Assembly: GCA_025462735.1 (NCBI GenBank)
Contig: JAOAPC010000014.1
Coordinates: forward strand, 1-64,000
Source of the DNA: Acidobacteriaceae bacterium
GTDB lineage: Bacteria > Acidobacteriota > Terriglobia > Terriglobales > Acidobacteriaceae
DNA: 64,000 bases
Direction of reading: 5' to 3'
The notes beneath the pieces were generated by a model, which was not told the DNA's origin, searched no databases, and saw only the letters and a program-made list of their open reading frames with translations. Shown piece by piece: positions 15,551 to 24,421 of this stretch. Numbering within the stretch: position 1 is the stretch's first letter; the number at the start of each line of letters is the position of its first letter. The position numbers and the translations under genes were made by a program.

Positions 15551-16650
15551 ACGCACGCAATAAGGTCCTGATCTTGCTCGCGGTTGTATTCGCCATTTCG
15601 CTTGGCTATTACCTCCTCTCGACGCCACGCGGATCGGACCTCGACTTGACTGGGACGGTCGATGCCAATCAGGTAATCGTGAGCCCGCAAGTCCAAGGTC
15701 GGATTGCGAAGCTTTTGGTGGACGAGGGCACCCGGGTAAAGCAAGGTGATCTGATCGCCGTGCTCGATCCTTCGGAGTTGGAGGCGCAAGCACGCGCGGC
15801 TGCGGCCATGATCGACAGCCTGCGTTCTCAAGTCGAAGCAACTCAGGCCACGAGCGTCGCCACGAAAGGCTCGACCACCGGCAGCGTTGCCAACGCGCAA
15901 GCACAACTTGAATCCGCGCGTGCACAACTCTTGCAGGCGGAGGCAACTCTGCAACGAGTAGAGAGCGACAGCCGCCGCACAGTCGAACTGGCGAGGCAAG
16001 GCGTGTCGTCAGATCAGGAACGGGTCCAGGCGGAAGCTAATTTGAAAGCCCAGCAGGCTCTTGTCGCTTCCTTGAAGCAGCAGATCACAGCTGCGCAGGC
16101 AGCACTGGATTCAGCGATCGCCAACAAACATCAGGCGCACGCTGCGGAGAGCACGGTTGCTTCGACGCGCGGCCAGCTTTTGAATTCGGAAGCGCAACTG
16201 AAGCAAGCGGAGGTCCGTCTCGGCTATACCAAGATTTACGCGCCGGTGACTGGGACCGTGTCGGTACGTGCCGCGCGGGAGGGTGAGTACCTGAATCCCG
16301 GTCAGCCGATCGTGACGATTGTTGATTTCACGGACACGTGGGTGCGGGCCGCGATCCCAGAAACACAAGCTGATCATATCGGCATAGGAGACACGCTGCG
16401 TATTCGTTTGCCGGGTGGAACTCTGACTTCAGGCAAAGTTTTTTTCAAATCCGCCGAGGCGGATTTCGCCGCCCAGCGCGATGTCAGTCGCAGCAAGCGC
16501 GACATCAAAACCATTGTTCTGAAGGTCCGCCTGGACAATCCCAAAGCAGCCTTCGTTCCTGGGATGACCGCCGATGTGCTGGTCTCGCCCGCACAGTTGC
16601 GCGGTACGGCATCCTCGAATACCGCGGCTGCATCTGGGGCTCAGCCATGA
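15547..16650 (+). CDS. HlyD-family membrane fusion (adaptor) protein of an ABC exporter
   Basis: The 367-aa protein has an N-terminal signal-anchor (VLILLAVVFAISLGYYL), a biotinyl-lipoyl half-motif (VDANQVIVSPQVQGRIAKL), a long coiled-coil hairpin rich in Ala/Gln (about residues 75-215), and the returning barrel (YAPVTGTVSVRAAREGEYL). It would bridge the inner-membrane ABC-2 transporter and an outer-membrane channel. It overlaps both neighbours by four bases. Confidence 0.93.
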   Translation: MNARNKVLILLAVVFAISLGYYLLSTPRGSDLDLTGTVDANQVIVSPQVQGRIAKLLVDEGTRVKQGDLIAVLDPSELEAQARAAAAMIDSLRSQVEATQATSVATKGSTTGSVANAQAQLESARAQLLQAEATLQRVESDSRRTVELARQGVSSDQERVQAEANLKAQQALVASLKQQITAAQAALDSAIANKHQAHAAESTVASTRGQLLNSEAQLKQAEVRLGYTKIYAPVTGTVSVRAAREGEYLNPGQPIVTIVDFTDTWVRAAIPETQADHIGIGDTLRIRLPGGTLTSGKVFFKSAEADFAAQRDVSRSKRDIKTIVLKVRLDNPKAAFVPGMTADVLVSPAQLRGTASSNTAAASGAQP

Positions 16651-17720
16651 CGTCGAGCTTGGGTTCAAGTGGTACGTCAAACGGCGGTTTGGGTAAAGCT
16701 TCCAATGCCGCAAAAGACGAAGTGCCTAACGCCATTGAGGTCGACCACATCGTCAAGAAGTATGGTTCCTTCACTGCTGTAGACGACGTCACCTTCTCAG
16801 TAAGAGAAGAAGAAATCTTCGGGCTGTTGGGACCGAATGGTGCCGGAAAATCCACTCTCATCCGCATGATGACCACGCTCATCCCAATTACCTCTGGAAA
16901 GGCGCGGATTGCCGGACACGACGTGGCGACCGATCCCGATGACGCGCGGCGGGCTATTGGGGTAATTCCGCAAGCACTAACCAGCGATATAGATCTCACG
17001 GTCGAAGAAAACCTGAGCATCTATGCCAAGCTATACGACGTTCCGGCGGCGAAGCGCAAACAGAATATCGATGAACTGCTGGAATTGGTGGATCTAACCA
17101 AATGGCGTTCGGCGCAAACCAAAACACTTTCCGGTGGAATGCGCCGCAGACTGGAAATCGCGCGCGGGCTAGTACACAGCCCCAAGATTTTCTTCCGGGA
17201 CGAGCCCACCACCGGGCTCGATCCCGTCTCCCGCGTGGCCGTTTGGGAGATGCTTACCAACATCAAGAGCCAGCGCCAGCTCACTATTCTGATCACCACG
17301 CACTACATGGACGAAGCCGACCGACTCTGCGACCGAATTGCGATTGTTGATCATGGCAAGCTGGTCGCGCTCGACACGCCGCCGGCTTTGAAGGCTAGCG
17401 TTCCGGGATCGAATGTGATCGAGGCGCAATTCGAGAGCGCGCCCGCTGATTGGGAGCAAACTCTGCACACGCTGAGCAAAGTCACTTCGGTCCAGCACGA
17501 AGGCGCGGGCATGTATCGCATTCTCACTGCTGAGGGCTCGCGTACAACCACTGAACTGGTTGAAGCGGCAGTGCACGCGAATGTAGTAGTTAAATCGCTC
17601 TCCGTTCAGAACACAACATTAGACGACGTGTTCGTCCACTACACCGGACGGCAGTTGCGTGACGAACTCGTCAAAGCCCACGCATTCACCATGCCGTCCC
17701 GACCAGGAACGCAACCATGA
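16647..17720 (+). CDS. ABC-2 type exporter ATP-binding protein (DrrA/YbhF class)
   Basis: The 357-aa protein has Walker A GPNGAGKST, signature LSGGMRRRLEIARGL, and Walker B followed by the D-loop (RDEPTTGLD). The residue before the Walker B Asp is Arg (IFFRDEPT) instead of the usual Leu or Met, which is unusual. The C-terminal 90 residues resemble the DrrA-type regulatory extension. An N-terminal Ser/Gly-rich stretch of about 30 residues precedes the fold. It works with the HlyD protein upstream and the permease downstream, overlapping both by four bases. Confidence 0.92.
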   Translation: MTSSLGSSGTSNGGLGKASNAAKDEVPNAIEVDHIVKKYGSFTAVDDVTFSVREEEIFGLLGPNGAGKSTLIRMMTTLIPITSGKARIAGHDVATDPDDARRAIGVIPQALTSDIDLTVEENLSIYAKLYDVPAAKRKQNIDELLELVDLTKWRSAQTKTLSGGMRRRLEIARGLVHSPKIFFRDEPTTGLDPVSRVAVWEMLTNIKSQRQLTILITTHYMDEADRLCDRIAIVDHGKLVALDTPPALKASVPGSNVIEAQFESAPADWEQTLHTLSKVTSVQHEGAGMYRILTAEGSRTTTELVEAAVHANVVVKSLSVQNTTLDDVFVHYTGRQLRDELVKAHAFTMPSRPGTQP

Positions 17721-18829
17721 ACCGAATGATGGCGATTGTCGAACGCGAAATGCGCAAGTTTTTCCGCTCACCTGCGCTGATGCTAGTGGCAATGATTTTT
17801 CCCCTGGTCCAGCTCATCGTTCTGGGCAACGCGTTCGGAGGAAAGATACGCGATGCCAAGCTTGGCCTGGTCGATGAAGACGGCGGCACACAGGCGCTCA
17901 AAATTCGTGAAGCCTTCGACTCCGTTCGCGCTAACATGCGCACTTTCGCTCCGGTATATTACTCCGACGAGAAGAAAGCTGTGGAAGACGTGCGCAATGG
18001 CAAGATCCAGGGCGCCGTCATCATTCCGCCGCAATATTCGCGTCGCGTGTACGAGCAGGACCAGCCTCGCATCGGGCTAGTTGTCGACAACAGCGACAAC
18101 TTCATGACTTCCACGCTCCAAGGTGAGCTCACCGATATCACTGTTGCACTGAACAATCCCACCGTCGAGCCGCGCATTCTGCAGAAAACAGTTTTGCAGA
18201 TTGTGGAACTCTATCCGTATATCGAGTACATGAAATATCTGTTGCCGGGCTCGATTGCACTGGCGATGTTCGTCTCCGTCATGATCGGCGGAGGCATGCT
18301 ATACATCGATGACAAGGCGCGCGGTGTTCACGAAGGCTATCTGGTCACGCCCATCACCAAAGCTGAGCTGGTGCTGGGGCTCAATGCCGCGGGCGCAATC
18401 AAAGCTGTGATGACCGGGGTCGTAATCACAGTCATCGGGTCAATGCTGGCCGGCGTGGGAACCATTTTCCGGCCCGGAACCATGATCGGACTCGTGCTGA
18501 TGATCCTTCTGACCTCGATTGCGTTCAACACCATGATGTTCCTGCTGATGGTGCGAGTGGAAGATCCGCTGGTTCCGCGCGCAATCTTCGGAATCCTGAA
18601 TACGTTGTTATTTTTTCCCAGTGGTTCGGTCTATCCCATCCAGGCATTCCCCCCCTGGCTGCGAGTCATCGCCAGCGTGGACCCGTTCACGTTTGCGGTG
18701 CATGGCTTCAAGTCGCTCCTGCTGAAAGAGACCGGCCTGGTGGCGATCTGGCCGGACATGGTTTACTTGTCAGTTTTCGCGATCATCACGTTCTCGATCG
18801 CCGTGCCGTTGTTCAAGCGCACGCTGTAG
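17717..18829 (+). CDS. ABC-2 type transporter permease
   Basis: The 370-aa protein has one N-terminal helix (LMLVAMIFPLVQLIVLGNAF), a large periplasmic domain (about residues 45-170), and five C-terminal helices including FPSGSVYPIQAFPPWLRVI. This is the YbhS/YbhR architecture. Only one permease gene is present, so a homodimer is likely. It ends the TetR-controlled operon. Substrate unknown; drugs or hydrophobic compounds are usual for the class. Confidence 0.93.
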   Translation: MNRMMAIVEREMRKFFRSPALMLVAMIFPLVQLIVLGNAFGGKIRDAKLGLVDEDGGTQALKIREAFDSVRANMRTFAPVYYSDEKKAVEDVRNGKIQGAVIIPPQYSRRVYEQDQPRIGLVVDNSDNFMTSTLQGELTDITVALNNPTVEPRILQKTVLQIVELYPYIEYMKYLLPGSIALAMFVSVMIGGGMLYIDDKARGVHEGYLVTPITKAELVLGLNAAGAIKAVMTGVVITVIGSMLAGVGTIFRPGTMIGLVLMILLTSIAFNTMMFLLMVRVEDPLVPRAIFGILNTLLFFPSGSVYPIQAFPPWLRVIASVDPFTFAVHGFKSLLLKETGLVAIWPDMVYLSVFAIITFSIAVPLFKRTL

Positions 18830-18934
18830 AAAAAGTGGTCAGTGATTAGCGGTCAGTGATCAGACCAAACCGGAGTCACCTGTACTGATCACTAGCAACT
18901 GACCACAGACCACCAGTTTCCTGGAACTTTTTCT
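18827..18934. repeat. Word-type inverted repeat region
   Basis: TAGAAAAAGT (at the permease stop) and ACTTTTTCTA close the region as an outer inverted pair. Between them lie gtcagtgat/gatcac words in opposite orientations. It could serve as a factor-independent stop for the preceding operon, but this is not shown. Confidence 0.55.
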
Positions 18935-18965
18935 AATCCGCCGGATTCCATTATGCTAGTAGGTC

Positions 18966-19439
18966 ATGACGCTAATGGATGCGCAGCAGTTCGATGAGGG
19001 CCGTGCCCGCCGTCGCAGAAATACTGTCATTGTCGGTATCATTGCGGCGCTCATACTGGCCTTGGTTGTATACCATGAGCGCAATTACCCGGAACGGCGC
19101 GCAGCCAAGAAGTTTTTTGCGGCTCTTGAGGATAAAGATTTTGAACGCGCATATGGCATCTGGTATCAGGATCCGGACTGGAAACAACACCCGGCCAAAT
19201 ATTCCAAATACCCATACAAGGACTTCTATCAGGATTGGGGACCAGCCAGCGAATGGGGAACGATCAAGTCGTACTCAATCGATTGCTCCTACTCGAGCAA
19301 TAGCGGAGTGATCGTGCAGGCGACATTAAATCACCGTTCCCAGCATGCGTACGTCTGGGTAGACAAATCCGACAAGACTCTGCATTTTTCGCCGAATGAA
19401 ATTGATTGCGGGAACTGGTTCGGCTGGCTCACGGAGTAG
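18966..19439 (+). CDS. Hypothetical membrane-anchored protein
   Basis: The 157-aa product has a short charged N-terminus (RARRRR), one transmembrane helix (about residues 21-37) and an extracytoplasmic domain of about 115 residues rich in aromatic residues. The domain start (ERRAAKKFFAALEDKDFERAYGIW) resembles NTF2-like/DUF4878 lipid-facing folds, a weak impression only. ATG codons at 18966 and 18975 are both possible. It stands alone between two repeat-rich gaps. Confidence 0.72.
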   Translation: MTLMDAQQFDEGRARRRRNTVIVGIIAALILALVVYHERNYPERRAAKKFFAALEDKDFERAYGIWYQDPDWKQHPAKYSKYPYKDFYQDWGPASEWGTIKSYSIDCSYSSNSGVIVQATLNHRSQHAYVWVDKSDKTLHFSPNEIDCGNWFGWLTE

Positions 19440-19449
19440 GGTCGTGTGG

Positions 19450-19469
19450 GGCGGACGCCCTCGTCCGCC
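19450..19469. repeat. GC hairpin (8-bp stem, CCCT loop)
   Basis: GGCGGACG-CCCT-CGTCCGCC, a perfect stem right after the hypothetical gene, of the same family as 256-275. A CCACAGAGGACACAGAG word follows at about 19552-19570. Confidence 0.78.
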
Positions 19470-19613
19470 TCGAATTGTGGAGAGACAGGCGTCCCCGCCC
19501 GTCCTGCTCGGTATTCCTCGTGCCTCCGTAATTAGATTCAAGAGCTTGAACCACAGAGGACACAGAGTTACACTGAGAAAGTACCGATCAGGCAGTCGCG
19601 CAATTCCGAAGTT

Positions 19614-20573
19614 TTATTGGCTGACCGGAGTGCTCGCCAAATATTCCAGCGTCTTGTGCAACGACGCCTCATCCTCGACGTTTAAGGACTTCTTCGACCG
19701 ATCGATCTGCCGCATGAGCCCGCACAGCACCTTGCCGGGACCAACTTCCACGAAGGTCTGAACACCGCGGGCAATCAGTAATTGAACCGATTCACTCCAC
19801 TTCACCGAACCGGTCACCTGCCGGATAAGAGCTTCCCTCGCGCTCTCCGCATCTTCCACCGGCCGCGCGTAAACGTTGCAGACGACAGGAAAACGCGGCG
19901 CGGAAAATTTCAGGTTCTGCAGATCGACCGCGAGCCTCTCCTGCGCCGGTTTCATGAGCGAGCAATGGAATGGGGCGCTGACCGGAAGAATAATCGCTCG
20001 TTTTGCGCCACGCTCTTGTGCCAACTTCACCGCACGCTCGACCGCCGCGGCATGACCCGAAATCACAATCTGCTCGGGCGAATTCACATTTGCCGGCTCG
20101 CATACTTCACCTTGCCCTGCATCGCCACAAACCGTGCCCACCGCGTCGAGTGTCATACCCAAAATCGCTGCCATTGCGCCGGTTCCGACCGGCACCGCTT
20201 CCTGCATATACTTGCCACGATTGCGAACCGTGCGGACGGCGTCGGAGAAGCTGATCGTTCCCGCGGTAACGTGCGCAGAATATTCGCCTAAGCTGTGGCC
20301 CGCGACAAACGCAGGCTTGATTCCTTTTTCATCGAGCACTCGCCACGCCGCAACCGACACGGTCAGGATCGCGGGCTGCGTATTTTCGGTAAGCCGCAGC
20401 TGATCTTCCGGACCTTCGAAGCAGAGCTGCGAAAGTTTCGTCCCGAGGGCCTGATCGGCTTCTTCGAAAGTGCGTCGCGCAATTGGGAACCGCTCGGCCA
20501 TGTCTTTGCCCATGCCAATCGCTTGCGATCCCTGTCCGGGAAAAAGAAACGCTGTTGACGCAGTGTTCATCAT
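19614..20573 (-). CDS. fabD: Malonyl-CoA:ACP transacylase
   Basis: The 319-aa enzyme loads malonate onto acyl carrier protein for fatty-acid synthesis. FLFPGQGSQAIGMGKDM at the N-terminus, the nucleophile motif GHSLGEYSA (Ser94) and VSAPFHCSLM with the catalytic His are all present. The end FVEVGPGKVLCGLMRQI is typical. It is the last gene of the yceD-rpmF-plsX-fabD set, 39 bases after plsX, a common bacterial arrangement. fabH and acpP are not in this window. Confidence 0.97.
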   Translation of the reverse strand: MMNTASTAFLFPGQGSQAIGMGKDMAERFPIARRTFEEADQALGTKLSQLCFEGPEDQLRLTENTQPAILTVSVAAWRVLDEKGIKPAFVAGHSLGEYSAHVTAGTISFSDAVRTVRNRGKYMQEAVPVGTGAMAAILGMTLDAVGTVCGDAGQGEVCEPANVNSPEQIVISGHAAAVERAVKLAQERGAKRAIILPVSAPFHCSLMKPAQERLAVDLQNLKFSAPRFPVVCNVYARPVEDAESAREALIRQVTGSVKWSESVQLLIARGVQTFVEVGPGKVLCGLMRQIDRSKKSLNVEDEASLHKTLEYLASTPVSQ

Positions 20574-20612
20574 TCTTAACTCGCTTTGGATTTTTGGAAA
20601 AGGCGTCGACCT

Positions 20613-21653
20613 TCAATCGTCCACTTTGACTTCTTCACGGACTTCCGAGGGATGCAGCGCAGCCATCTCTTTCTCAATGTGCACGGTGATGTCGCGCTCC
20701 GCAAAATCAGCGGCAACTCGTACCGCATTTTTAATTGCATTGACATTTGAAGAGCCATGCGTGATGAAGCACGCGCCTTTAATTCCCAGGAGAGGCGCAC
20801 CACCGTACTCGGTATGGTCCAAGCGCTTCTTAAAATCGTGGAATGCGCTGCGCGAAAGCAAATATCCGACCTGACGCGTAATCGTCGCCGCCAGAGTTTC
20901 CTTTAACGTGGAGCGAACTAGATTGGCAACTCCCTCGGACGTTTTAAGCGCCACATTACCCACGAAACCATCTGCGACAATTACATCCACTTTGCCGTTG
21001 TAGATATCGCGGCCCTCGACGTTTCCCACAAAATTAATCGGCAGCTGCTTAAGCAGTGGGTAAGCCTCGCGCGTCAGTTCGTTGCCCTTGCCTTCTTCTT
21101 CTCCGATTGAAAGCAGTCCCACGCGGGGCCTAGCCGTTCCAAACATGCTGCGGAAATAAATTTCGCCCATCATGGCGAACTGCTCAAGGTTATGGGGCTT
21201 GCAATCTACGTTGGCGCCCACATCCAGCAGAGTTGAAACCGTGCCCACCGCAGTGGGAATGATCGCAACCAATGCGGGACGGTCCACACCTGGCAATCCA
21301 CCCAGCACCATCTTCGCCGTCGCCATCGCTGCGCCGGTGTTGCCGGCGGTAATGAACGCAGCTGCTTTTCCCTCACGCACCAGGCGCGATCCCACGCGCA
21401 TGGAAGAATCCCGCTTGGCGCGGACCGCCTGCACAGCTTTGTCTTCCATGGTGATGACTTCGCTGGCGTGAACTACCGTGATGGGCAGCGAGCCCGAGAA
21501 GGGATGACGGGATAATTCGGCCTGGAGAGTTTCTTCCGGTCCGACCAAAGCGACGTGAATACCAAAGCGTCGCGAAGCCTGAATTGCGCCTTCGATCTCA
21601 GGCTTGGGAGCGCGATCCGAACCCATTGCGTCCAGAGCAATGACGCGATGCAT
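20613..21653 (-). CDS. plsX: Phosphate acyltransferase PlsX
   Basis: The 346-aa protein makes acyl-phosphate from acyl-ACP for phospholipid synthesis. The N-terminal [31 protein letters not shown] and [23 protein letters not shown] are PlsX hallmarks. It is cytoplasmic/peripheral. It starts six bases after rpmF ends, within the conserved yceD-rpmF-plsX-fabD order, linking lipid and ribosome synthesis. Confidence 0.97.
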   Translation of the reverse strand: MHRVIALDAMGSDRAPKPEIEGAIQASRRFGIHVALVGPEETLQAELSRHPFSGSLPITVVHASEVITMEDKAVQAVRAKRDSSMRVGSRLVREGKAAAFITAGNTGAAMATAKMVLGGLPGVDRPALVAIIPTAVGTVSTLLDVGANVDCKPHNLEQFAMMGEIYFRSMFGTARPRVGLLSIGEEEGKGNELTREAYPLLKQLPINFVGNVEGRDIYNGKVDVIVADGFVGNVALKTSEGVANLVRSTLKETLAATITRQVGYLLSRSAFHDFKKRLDHTEYGGAPLLGIKGACFITHGSSNVNAIKNAVRVAADFAERDITVHIEKEMAALHPSEVREEVKVDD

Positions 21654-21659
21654 GCAGTG

Positions 21660-21845
21660 TTAGCTGGATTCCCCTACTTCCAGTACCTCGCGTCCCTTAT
21701 AGTAACCGCACTTGGGGCAAGCGCGGTGAGGTAATTTGCGCTCGTGACAATTTGGGCACTCAGAAAGTGACTGCGTGGTGAGCGAATCGTGGGCGCGTCG
21801 TGTGCTGGTGCGCCGTTTCGAATGTCGCCGTTTTGGATTAGGCAT
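21660..21845 (-). CDS. rpmF: Ribosomal protein bL32
   Basis: The 61-aa basic protein starts MPNPKRRHSKRRTSTRRAHD, the L32 hallmark, and contains two CxxC pairs (CPNC, CPKC) forming a zinc ribbon. It belongs to the 50S subunit. It lies between yceD and plsX as in many bacteria. Confidence 0.98.
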   Translation of the reverse strand: MPNPKRRHSKRRTSTRRAHDSLTTQSLSECPNCHERKLPHRACPKCGYYKGREVLEVGESS

Positions 21846-21860
21846 GGAATTCCTTTCGTA

Positions 21861-21991
21861 AGACAGCGGTTAGCTTTTAGCTCTTAGCCGTTAGCTAAAC
21901 CGACGTTCTGAAAACCCACCCTGAAACAGAAGGTCGACACGATTCCGGTTCTGCTTGGGCTAAATGCTAAGAGCTAACTGCTAATCGCTTG
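21861..21991. repeat. TTAGC word repeat, inverted arrangement
   Basis: A run of words (ttagctttta, gctcttagcc, gttagcta) on the left is mirrored on the right by (gctaaatgct, aagagctaac, tgctaatcgc). The region fills the yceD-rpmF gap and reaches the end of yceD. It could fold into a long imperfect hairpin in the operon mRNA. Confidence 0.65.
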
Positions 21992-22538
21992 TTTTCAACT
22001 TTTCTCGAATATCTTTCAAGGCTGACCAACGCGGGTCTTCCAGCGGTTCAGCGCAATTGCATTGCTCCTGGTTCAGGTTGCGGCCACAATGAGGGCACAA
22101 ACCCTTGCACTGGTCGCTGCAGACCTCCCGAAGCGGCATCGCCAGCAAAACCTGCTCCCGCAGGAGATCTTCCAGCAACAGCCCCTCGCCTTGATAATAA
22201 CCGACTTCCGCCTCAGCCGCGGTCACCGAGAGTTCCGACCGCCCGGCGTCAGCTCCTTGGGGTCGATACAGCAAATCGAACTGCTTGCCCACTTCCCGGG
22301 TTAGCGGTTCCAGACACCGGGCACAGGCCATTTCCATCCGAGTTGAAAAATCACCTGCCACGCGGATGTCATTGATCAGCTCATGTTTCCCGTGATGCTC
22401 CCGGACCAACTGGGCACGTCCGGCCGCCTTTAAATCCGTGCTCTGCCGGACATCGGGGCCAAAATCGATCACCCCCGGCTCAATCTCTTCGTCGAAATCG
22501 ACCGGGTGAGCTTCTAACTCGTGCACTTCGATGAGCAT
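21981..22538 (-). CDS. yceD: YceD/DUF177 family protein
   Basis: The 185-aa protein is the usual partner of rpmF; in E. coli and plants the family is tied to 23S rRNA accumulation. The start MLIEVHELEAHPVDF is preceded by a strong site GGAGG seven bases upstream, so the longer frame to 22685 is rejected. MACARCLEP and the C-terminal four-cysteine cluster (CSDQCKGLCPHC) suggest metal binding. It is the first gene of the yceD-rpmF-plsX-fabD unit. Confidence 0.92.
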   Translation of the reverse strand: MLIEVHELEAHPVDFDEEIEPGVIDFGPDVRQSTDLKAAGRAQLVREHHGKHELINDIRVAGDFSTRMEMACARCLEPLTREVGKQFDLLYRPQGADAGRSELSVTAAEAEVGYYQGEGLLLEDLLREQVLLAMPLREVCSDQCKGLCPHCGRNLNQEQCNCAEPLEDPRWSALKDIREKLKTSD

Positions 22539-22711
22539 GGGAACCTCCGCGCCCCCTCCAAACTGGTACCGCGCAGGCCGCGGAAGCACAAAGGCGTGTA
22601 ACTGACCAAGGGAGCTAGAGTTAGGATAAAAGCCACGGAGCGGAAGTGTCAAGGAAAGGGCTGCGGATTTCCCCGCCACGCTCATGCGATATTCTCAGTG
22701 CAAGCGTAAAT

Positions 22712-24421
22712 ATGTCTCACGTCATTTCGGCTCACGCCATTACACGTCAAGCCCAGGAAATCCAGACGAAGAGAACCTTTACGGGGTCGCTTCGATGGCG
22801 GATTCTCTCGACGCGGCTAGATTCTTCAATTCGAGATAAATCTGCGCTCTGGACGTATGCGCTCCTCGCCCTCGGATTTCTAGTTCGTCTCTGGCATGCT
22901 AGCGGCACCTTCCTGAACTCCGACGAGGTAATGCACTTCGCGGCCGCCAATCAAACTTCATGGTTGCAGACGTACAAAGTAAGTCTCGCCATCTCGCATC
23001 CGCCGCTGCTGATTTTCGTTCTTCACATCTGGCGAGCGCTCGGAACGTCAGAGCTGATGTTGCGCATGCCATCGATCTTCGCCGGCATGGCTTTCTGCTG
23101 GTTCACGTTTCGCTGGGCGGAAATGCTATTTGAGAAAACCGTTGCCTGGATGATATTCGTCTTCGTTCTGTTTCTACCGTCATCGATTGAACTCTCAACT
23201 GAAATCCGCCAGTATGCGCTGTTTCTCGCATTCGCTATGGGATCTGCATACCTGTTAGAGCGTGCCTTGGCAAAGAACTCCGCCGGAACCATGTTGCTCT
23301 CCGGCCTGTGCTTGTGGCTCGCAATAGGTTCGCATTTTTCTGCGTTTCTGTTTGCGCCCGCGCTCGGCATTTACGCAATTTGGAGAATGCTCAGTCAGCG
23401 CCCACCCGTGCGCGTCATCGCTGCGTGGGTAGCTGGTCAACTCATCGCGCTAGGTTTATGCGCATTCCTATATGTGACCCAGATCCGCCAGCTTAGCAAA
23501 TACTTCGGTGGACAGGACGCGACTCAGGGCTGGATGGGCAATGCATATCTTAGTCACTCGTATTTCGTTCCGGGGAACGTGAACCCGCTGGTGTTCATCA
23601 TCGGTCGCACCGTGGGAGTTTTTCAGTATGTGTTCCGTCAATTGCTGGTGGGAGATATCGCGTTTGTTCTCTTCGTCGTTGGACTGGTCATAGTTTTTCG
23701 CAGCCGGCCAGGTTCGTCGCGCGTCACTTCCCGCCAGCTCGGGTGCTTGTTGCTGTTGCCATTTGCCTTTAATTGCGCCGCAGCCTTGGTGCGCGCCTAT
23801 CCTTACGGGGGGACCAGGCACTCCTGCGTGCTGATTCCGTTTGCGCTCGCAGGTGTATCCGTCGCTTTGGATTGGATACTAAAACACAAGCTTTCATCCG
23901 GGATGGCGGCCGCGCTGCTGATCTCGCTCGCATGTCATCTCTCCACTGCGAAGGAACTGCCCTACGTTGCCCCTGACGCTCAACGCGCTGCGCAGATGCA
24001 AGCGGCCGTGTCGTTCCTCCACCAACTTCCAGATGGTGAGCCGATCTTTGCCGACGTTCAAACTAACCTGCTGCTTGGCCACTACCTATGCGAGCAGCGT
24101 CCGTTCGTCGCGGATCGATCGATCCCGGGCTTTGTCAGTTATGAATGTGGCGGCCATCGCGTGATCGCGAGCACCACGAAGTATATTTTTACGGCCAGAA
24201 GTTTTTACGATCAATGGCAGGAGATGGTCGGCAAGTATCATCTGCAACCGCGATCGAGGGTCTGGGTTGCGCAGATGGGCTGGTACACATACGTTGCCTT
24301 CGAGCTGGCAAATTTCCCCGAGTTTAATCTGGCGCCGCACTACTTCGGTCCGCAGATTCAGATATTCGATTTGACAGTTGGTCAAACCATGCCCGGTCCG
24401 GATCTTTTGCCTACGATATGA
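22712..24421 (+). CDS. GT-C family membrane glycosyltransferase (ArnT/PMT-like)
   Basis: The 569-aa protein (ATG 22712; a GTG at 22646 would lengthen it) has about eleven helices. After the first helix comes FLNSDEVMHF, matching the catalytic D-E motif of the first loop in ArnT/PMT-type (GT39/GT83) enzymes, followed by SHPPLLIFVL. A C-terminal soluble domain ends the protein. Such enzymes move sugars from lipid carriers onto lipid A, protein or polymer; the acceptor is unknown here. It overlaps panC by four bases (ATGA). Confidence 0.85.
   Translation: MSHVISAHAITRQAQEIQTKRTFTGSLRWRILSTRLDSSIRDKSALWTYALLALGFLVRLWHASGTFLNSDEVMHFAAANQTSWLQTYKVSLAISHPPLLIFVLHIWRALGTSELMLRMPSIFAGMAFCWFTFRWAEMLFEKTVAWMIFVFVLFLPSSIELSTEIRQYALFLAFAMGSAYLLERALAKNSAGTMLLSGLCLWLAIGSHFSAFLFAPALGIYAIWRMLSQRPPVRVIAAWVAGQLIALGLCAFLYVTQIRQLSKYFGGQDATQGWMGNAYLSHSYFVPGNVNPLVFIIGRTVGVFQYVFRQLLVGDIAFVLFVVGLVIVFRSRPGSSRVTSRQLGCLLLLPFAFNCAAALVRAYPYGGTRHSCVLIPFALAGVSVALDWILKHKLSSGMAAALLISLACHLSTAKELPYVAPDAQRAAQMQAAVSFLHQLPDGEPIFADVQTNLLLGHYLCEQRPFVADRSIPGFVSYECGGHRVIASTTKYIFTARSFYDQWQEMVGKYHLQPRSRVWVAQMGWYTYVAFELANFPEFNLAPHYFGPQIQIFDLTVGQTMPGPDLLPTI

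Noticed and set aside
22539-22685. N-terminal extension of yceD
   Set aside because: The strong GGAGG site before 22538 and family length support the shorter form.
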